From positions 1-64,000 of the forward strand of contig NZ_SOAL01000017.1 of assembly GCF_004364775.1 (NCBI RefSeq): 64,000 nucleotides of DNA, in the 5' to 3' direction. The position numbers were made by a program, and so were the translations under genes. This document shows, piece after piece, positions 61,397 to 64,000 of this stretch; the stretch's first letter is position 1, and each line of letters opens with the position of its first letter. The DNA is from Comamonas sp. JUb58. Lineage in GTDB: Bacteria > Pseudomonadota > Gammaproteobacteria > Burkholderiales > Burkholderiaceae_C. Below the pieces are notes generated by a model. That model saw nothing but the letters and a program-made list of their open reading frames with translations, was not told the DNA's origin and ran no database searches.

Positions 61397-61421
61397 TAAA
61401 AAAGCCCGCACTGGGCGGGCA
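61397..61421 (-). terminator. leader terminator 2
   Basis: Minus-strand stem GCCCGC/GCGGGC with loop CCAGT and six T residues. 13 nt before the first gene. Shares the core of the hairpin at 57675. Confidence 0.85.
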
Positions 61422-61456
61422 AAGGCGCTGAATGTTCCGAAACAGCGCTTCGTGGA

Positions 61457-61484
61457 CAAAAAAAGCCACCTGTGAAGGTGGCTA
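61457..61484 (-). terminator. leader terminator 1
   Basis: Minus-strand stem AGCCACCT/AGGTGGCT with loop TCAC and seven T residues. Upstream of terminator 2 in the transcript. Confidence 0.88.
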
Positions 61485-61897
61485 AGCGCCTGTGGGGTCA
61501 CAGGCGGGAGGGTTTGGTTTCAAACTGGAGGATCTTGTTTGATCGTAACAGAGTATTACTTGAACAAAATCAGAAGCACCGGCATCCGATGCTTTTGATT
61601 TGCCCCTATCGCTAAGGGCAGTGCGTTCTCACGCTGGGATTTACTTTTCTTGGCAACCCTGTTTGCCTCACCCCGTACACACCCAGGGACCGGTGCCGCA
61701 GCTGCCATCTCGTTCGTTTGTTTCCCCGTATCCACGGTCCTATCTGGTTTCTCACCAGCCTACTAGCCTTAGCTGCGTGATCCTTTCGCCCCCCTGCAGG
61801 TTCTTGCCCGTCTCTTGGAAGCCCGGGCGATCCCCCCGGGGTCTTCGGGGGTGGTGATCCTGGCCCCCTACGCCGCTGATTAGCTTCGTTGGGATGC

Positions 61898-61941
61898 ATC
61901 TTAGCCTAGGGCTAATATTGGCGTCAATAGCCACAGGCTAA
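61898..61941 (-). promoter_or_regulatory. phage PL promoter with left operators OL
   Basis: -35 TTGACG (61922-61927 minus), 18-bp spacer, -10 TAAGAT (61898-61903). Operators TTAGCC-TAG-GGCTAA (61901-61915) and ATAGCC-ACA-GGCTAA (61927-61941) cover the -10/spacer and the -35 upstream edge. The half-site core TTAGCC/GGCTAA is shared with the right operators, so repressor binding is expected. Confidence 0.75.
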
Positions 61942-61977
61942 TTTTTGAAAAATTTCTCCGTTTGAGCTTTTGGAGAC

Positions 61978-61999
61978 GAAAAAAAAGCCCTGACGGGCG
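61978..61999 (-). terminator. terminator of the repressor operon
   Basis: Minus strand: GCCCGTCAGGGC then eight T. Short (4-bp) stem, so efficiency is uncertain. Located after the 62055-62345 gene. Confidence 0.6.
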
Positions 62000-62054
62000 A
62001 TGTTCGTGAGAGGCGAGGGAGACTTGGCGCTGGCCGACTTCCTCGCCGAACAGG

Positions 62055-62345
62055 CTAAGACATTCGTACGTCGAAGTAGGCCTCTTCCACAGCGATGTCC
62101 CTGAAGCCAGCCTGCCGGGCCTTGTCGAATGCGTTCTTCCAGGTGATAGCTATCTTTTCGTCGGACTTGGAGATGTGGCCGCCCTCCGATGCATCCATGA
62201 AAAGCTTGAACGCTTGCTTCAACGCTTGCTCGGACGGGAAGCAACGGCGCAACTCTTTGCTGAAACGGTCTTCAGCTTTTTGCTTTAGCGCTGGATCAAG
62301 ATCTGCAGGGCAATCTTCCAATCGGACTTCAATGACTGCGTTCAT
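62055..62345 (-). CDS. 96-aa phage protein downstream of the repressor
   Basis: MNAVIEVRLEDCPADLDPALKQKAEDRFSK..., helical and mildly charged. In the position of lambda rex genes, between cI and the left operators, on the same strand as the repressor, so it is likely expressed in the lysogen. Function unknown. Confidence 0.7.
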   Translation of the reverse strand: MNAVIEVRLEDCPADLDPALKQKAEDRFSKELRRCFPSEQALKQAFKLFMDASEGGHISKSDEKIAITWKNAFDKARQAGFRDIAVEEAYFDVRMS

Positions 62346-62365
62346 AGGGCACCTCAGCACTGTTT

Positions 62366-62404
62366 AAAAACACAGTACAAAGTGTAAATTTGAACTGTGT
62401 TTTT
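62366..62404. repeat. 11-bp inverted repeat between repressor and downstream gene
   Basis: AAAAACACAGT (62366) and ACTGTGTTTTT (62394) around a 17-nt loop. AT-rich region. A terminator after the repressor or an operator/promoter for the 96-aa gene; both remain possible. Confidence 0.6.
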
Positions 62405-62504
62405 GTACAGTACTTCGCCCTGGTTTTTTTGTTTTGACGTGATCTGTGCATGTTGCCAAATAGACACAGAGCCAGTGAACTCCTTTGCAGATGTCGGTAG
62501 GTAG

Positions 62505-63203
62505 CTATCTGTAGGCCCGACGATGCTCGACCATTGTTCCAATGATTTCAATGCTCTGCTCATCAGAGCGCATTGTCGGATAGTCGTCATTTAGAGGGAC
62601 GAGCTCAAAGATGTCATTGCCCAAAACATCTACAGCTCGATGACGATATTTTTTAAACGTGGCTTCCTCTCGGCCATTCTTTGCGACGACGAATGATCCA
62701 GGTCTTGGCTGGACGGAAGGATCGATGATGATGAGATCTCCTTCACGAAAGTCTGGCTCCATCGAATTGCCTCGCACCGTAAGAACAAACGTCTCTCCAG
62801 AGTGAGCATCGCTGGAGAGGAGCCAGTCGTGCGCATCTGAATGCTGAAAACTGTTGGAGATTTCTGTCCAAACTCCCGCTTGAACATACGAAATATGTGG
62901 GATCAATCGAGATCCTTTGGGGAGCCGGAACTCCACATTTGAGCCGCCTGGAGTGGATAGCTCGCTGGATTCAGCAGGAGCATCCATCCAGCCTTCAGGC
63001 TTGCCTGCTTTGGCTTCGATCTCTCGGGCAATCGCATTGCTCATCACACGCGGTTTGCCTGTCTTGGAGTTAAGTGAAGCGTTAAGCCACTGGCTGATCT
63101 GAGCCGGCGCTTTCCCAATGGTCTCGGAAAGAGCTGCTTGACTCCCTGCTTCCTTGATGAGCAGGCCCAGTTTTTCACGTCGAGTTACGTCTATCGGTTG
63201 CAT
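62505..63203 (-). CDS. cI: CI-type S24 phage repressor
   Basis: 232 aa. N-terminal HTH (SQAALSETIGKAPAQISQWLN) and a C-terminal LexA-like S24 peptidase domain: autocleavage site Ala109-Gly110 (YVQAGVW), nucleophile Ser147 (RGNSMEP) and base Lys184 or 185 (FKKYRH). It is expected to be cleaved after RecA activation and so to be SOS-inducible. No ribosome site precedes the ATG; see the switch region. Confidence 0.93.
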   Translation of the reverse strand: MQPIDVTRREKLGLLIKEAGSQAALSETIGKAPAQISQWLNASLNSKTGKPRVMSNAIAREIEAKAGKPEGWMDAPAESSELSTPGGSNVEFRLPKGSRLIPHISYVQAGVWTEISNSFQHSDAHDWLLSSDAHSGETFVLTVRGNSMEPDFREGDLIIIDPSVQPRPGSFVVAKNGREEATFKKYRHRAVDVLGNDIFELVPLNDDYPTMRSDEQSIEIIGTMVEHRRAYR

Positions 63204-63209
63204 GGCGTG

Positions 63210-63281
63210 AGTATTTAGCGCGAAGCTAACATTGGCAATGAGCGCAGGGCTATTGACTTTGGTTAGCCTGAGGCTAATAAT
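63210..63281. promoter_or_regulatory. phage genetic switch: OR1-OR3, PR and PRM
   Basis: Three operators, centres 63222, 63246 and 63270, spaced exactly 24 bp: TTAGCG-CGA-AGCTAA (63215-63229), TGAGCG-CAG-GGCTAT (63239-63253) and TTAGCC-TGA-GGCTAA (63263-63277). PR: TTGACT (63253-63258), 17-bp spacer, AATAAT (63276-63281). PRM on the minus strand: TTGCCA (63233-63238), 17-bp spacer, AATACT (63210-63215). The site nearest cI covers PRM, the site nearest cro covers PR, the middle one abuts both -35 boxes. Confidence 0.82.
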
Positions 63282-63287
63282 TCGTAA

Positions 63288-63533
63288 ATGACCCTATCCG
63301 AATACATCAACGCCCAGGGCCGGGGCGCAATTACCGCCCTTGCAAAACAGATCGGCGCACCTACCCCCGACGTGTCGCGTTGGGTGTCCGGTGAACGTCC
63401 CGTTCCCATCGGACGCTGTGTAGCCATTGAAGCTGCAACCTCTGGCGTGGTGACGCGGAAGGATTTGAAGCCCAGTGACTGGCCTCGCTTCTGGCCCGAA
63501 CTCGCCAACCACGATGAAACAGTTGAAGCCTAG
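63288..63533 (+). CDS. cro: Cro-like (YdaS family) repressor
   Basis: 81 aa. MTLSEYINAQGRGAITALAKQIGAPTPDVSRWVSGERPVP, a small HTH resembling YdaS/Cro proteins. Divergent from cI. The ATG lies 6 nt after the PR -10, so the message is predicted to be leaderless; no Shine-Dalgarno is seen. Confidence 0.85.
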   Translation: MTLSEYINAQGRGAITALAKQIGAPTPDVSRWVSGERPVPIGRCVAIEAATSGVVTRKDLKPSDWPRFWPELANHDETVEA

Positions 63534-63724
63534 AGGCGACATCAACGAACAGTGCACGGAGCTTCAGAACCGGGGCCCATTTTTTCCCCTGTTGCGCCGC
63601 TTTGACGGCGCATACGCCGTGAGAGCGCTCTACGGGCAGCGCTGCTTACGGACACGTTCTCACTAACAAATTCAAACCGATACGCAGGCCGGGCTACGCC
63701 TGCGCTGTCCACAAGGATCACGCT
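63534..63724 (+). other. leader between cro and the next early gene, with hairpins
   Basis: 191 nt. Hairpins GCGCCG-CTTTGA-CGGCGC (63591-63608) and CGCAGGC...GCCTGCG (about 63683-63704). No T-run after either. It occupies the position of nutR/tR1 in lambda; a put-like or nut-like role is possible. Confidence 0.4.
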
Positions 63725-63994
63725 ATGACAGACAACGACGAACTCCCGGCGTTCAGCCGCACGCAAGGAACGAAGGCGCGGGGCGACAAGGTTGAACTCC
63801 GTGGCGAAATTACGGCCGACATCATCAGCGTTATTGACGCAGAGAGCATGGCCGTTGGCAAGGACCGAATCCGCATGGTGGAGGAAATCCTGGGTGACTG
63901 GGCTAAGAAGCGTTTGCATGCCGCCAGTCTCCTGTATCGCGTGTCGCGGAACAATCCGGCGCTCTCGGAAGCATTCGGAGGCAATTCCGAATGA
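63725..63994 (+). CDS. 89-aa phage protein in the CII position
   Basis: MTDNDELPAFSRTQGTKARGDKVELRGEITADIISVIDAESMAVGKDRIRMVEEIL. The segment suggests a ribbon-helix-helix or small DNA-binding protein. AAGGAT precedes the ATG. It sits where cII sits in lambda, but no similarity to CII was seen. Overlaps the next gene by ATGA. Confidence 0.65.
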   Translation: MTDNDELPAFSRTQGTKARGDKVELRGEITADIISVIDAESMAVGKDRIRMVEEILGDWAKKRLHAASLLYRVSRNNPALSEAFGGNSE

Positions 63995-64000
63995 TCGAGA
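63991..64000 (+). CDS. start of next phage gene (partial)
   Basis: ATG at 63991 overlaps the TGA of the previous gene. Only three full codons (MIE) are inside the window. In lambdoid phages replication genes follow here, but nothing can be said from ten bases. Confidence 0.4.

Larger units (their letters stand above)
61384..61897 (-). other. structured leader of the leftward early operon (no gene recognised)
   Basis: About 500 nt between the predicted PL start and the first gene. It contains two intrinsic terminators (61457-61484, 61397-61421) and further hairpins (GCCTGTG/CACAGGC near 61490; GC-rich palindromes near 61820-61850). The arrangement suggests antitermination, by an RNA element like HK022 put or by an N-like protein. 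A 95-codon frame at 61612-61899 exists but its ATG lies inside the PL -10. Confidence 0.55.
50660..64000. mobile_element. lambdoid-organised prophage, left part (continues beyond window)
   Basis: It starts at the 3' end of tRNA-Val with an integrase, continues with a leftward early operon (Erf, YqaJ, RdgC) and ends in the window with repressor, operators, Cro-like gene and the start of the rightward early operon. Gene density, ATGA overlaps and small ORFs are typical of phage early regions. Its right border, replication, lysis and structural genes are outside the window, so completeness and inducibility are unknown. The left boundary is inferred from the tRNA position. Confidence 0.9.

Noticed and set aside
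61612-61899. 95-codon Arg/Pro-rich minus-strand frame (MHPNEANQRRR), possible N-like protein
   Set aside because: Its ATG lies inside the predicted PL -10, so it could not be translated from PL with that start. An internal start cannot be excluded, but no ribosome site was seen.
1-64000. CRISPR array or rRNA operon
   Set aside because: No regularly spaced direct repeats or rRNA sequence was seen.

Overview
The window is a high-GC chromosome segment from a betaproteobacterium, most likely a Comamonadaceae member (Comamonas/Delftia-like). This is inferred from a PHA repressor PhaR, an EF-P with Arg32 beside its rhamnosyltransferase EarP, a Bug-type TTT receptor, a glutaryl-CoA dehydrogenase module and two PPK2 polyphosphate kinases. 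It is not a database identification.

Layout. 1-536 is the end of an IS3-family element abutting the rpsT terminator. 0.6-11.3 kb is housekeeping: rpsT, murJ, a SirB1-type protein, ppk2 behind a four-unit Pho-box-like repeat, an AI-2E family permease, purM, hda, a HAD hydrolase, pcnB and folK. 11.3-18.9 kb holds a Bug receptor, a ferredoxin-reductase-type flavoenzyme, a YeeZ-like epimerase, three small envelope proteins, a LivK-type receptor and an ogt. 19.1-21.3 kb is an FMN riboswitch with ribH and an MFS exporter. 21.3-26.1 kb is a PhnD/PhnC/PhnE-fusion importer plus a PepSY protein. 26.3-35.8 kb holds LysR-controlled and metabolic genes, including gcdH with a CoA-transferase and a divergent LysR regulator. 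phaR is followed by a two-gene RNA-repair cassette (RNA ligase, then an HD-phosphoesterase/polynucleotide-kinase fusion), then rimO. 40.7-50.6 kb holds a second PPK2, a MATE pump, a DUF2239 protein, efp/earP, a 163-bp palindromic element, a CoA-transferase, uvrC, pgsA and hupB.

From about 50.6 kb to the right edge lies a lambdoid-organised prophage integrated at tRNA-Val(TAC). It has a tyrosine integrase tail-to-tail with an excisionase-like gene and a long leftward early operon. That operon contains an Erf annealase, a YqaJ-type nuclease, an RdgC fused to an FtsK-gamma-like winged helix, an AT-rich HNH-type gene and many tiny genes joined by ATGA overlaps. At its right end is a complete genetic switch: an S24 repressor, a divergent Cro/YdaS-like gene, three operators spaced exactly 24 bp, two more at the leftward promoter, and apparently leaderless cI and cro messages. 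The right attachment site and late genes lie outside the window.

Best candidates for new biology are the RNA ligase/HD-Pnk cassette with its about 290-nt leader, the RdgC-FtsK-gamma fusion, the Pho-box array driving ppk2, and the roughly 500-nt structured, terminator-bearing leader of the prophage early operon. No rRNA or CRISPR array was seen.
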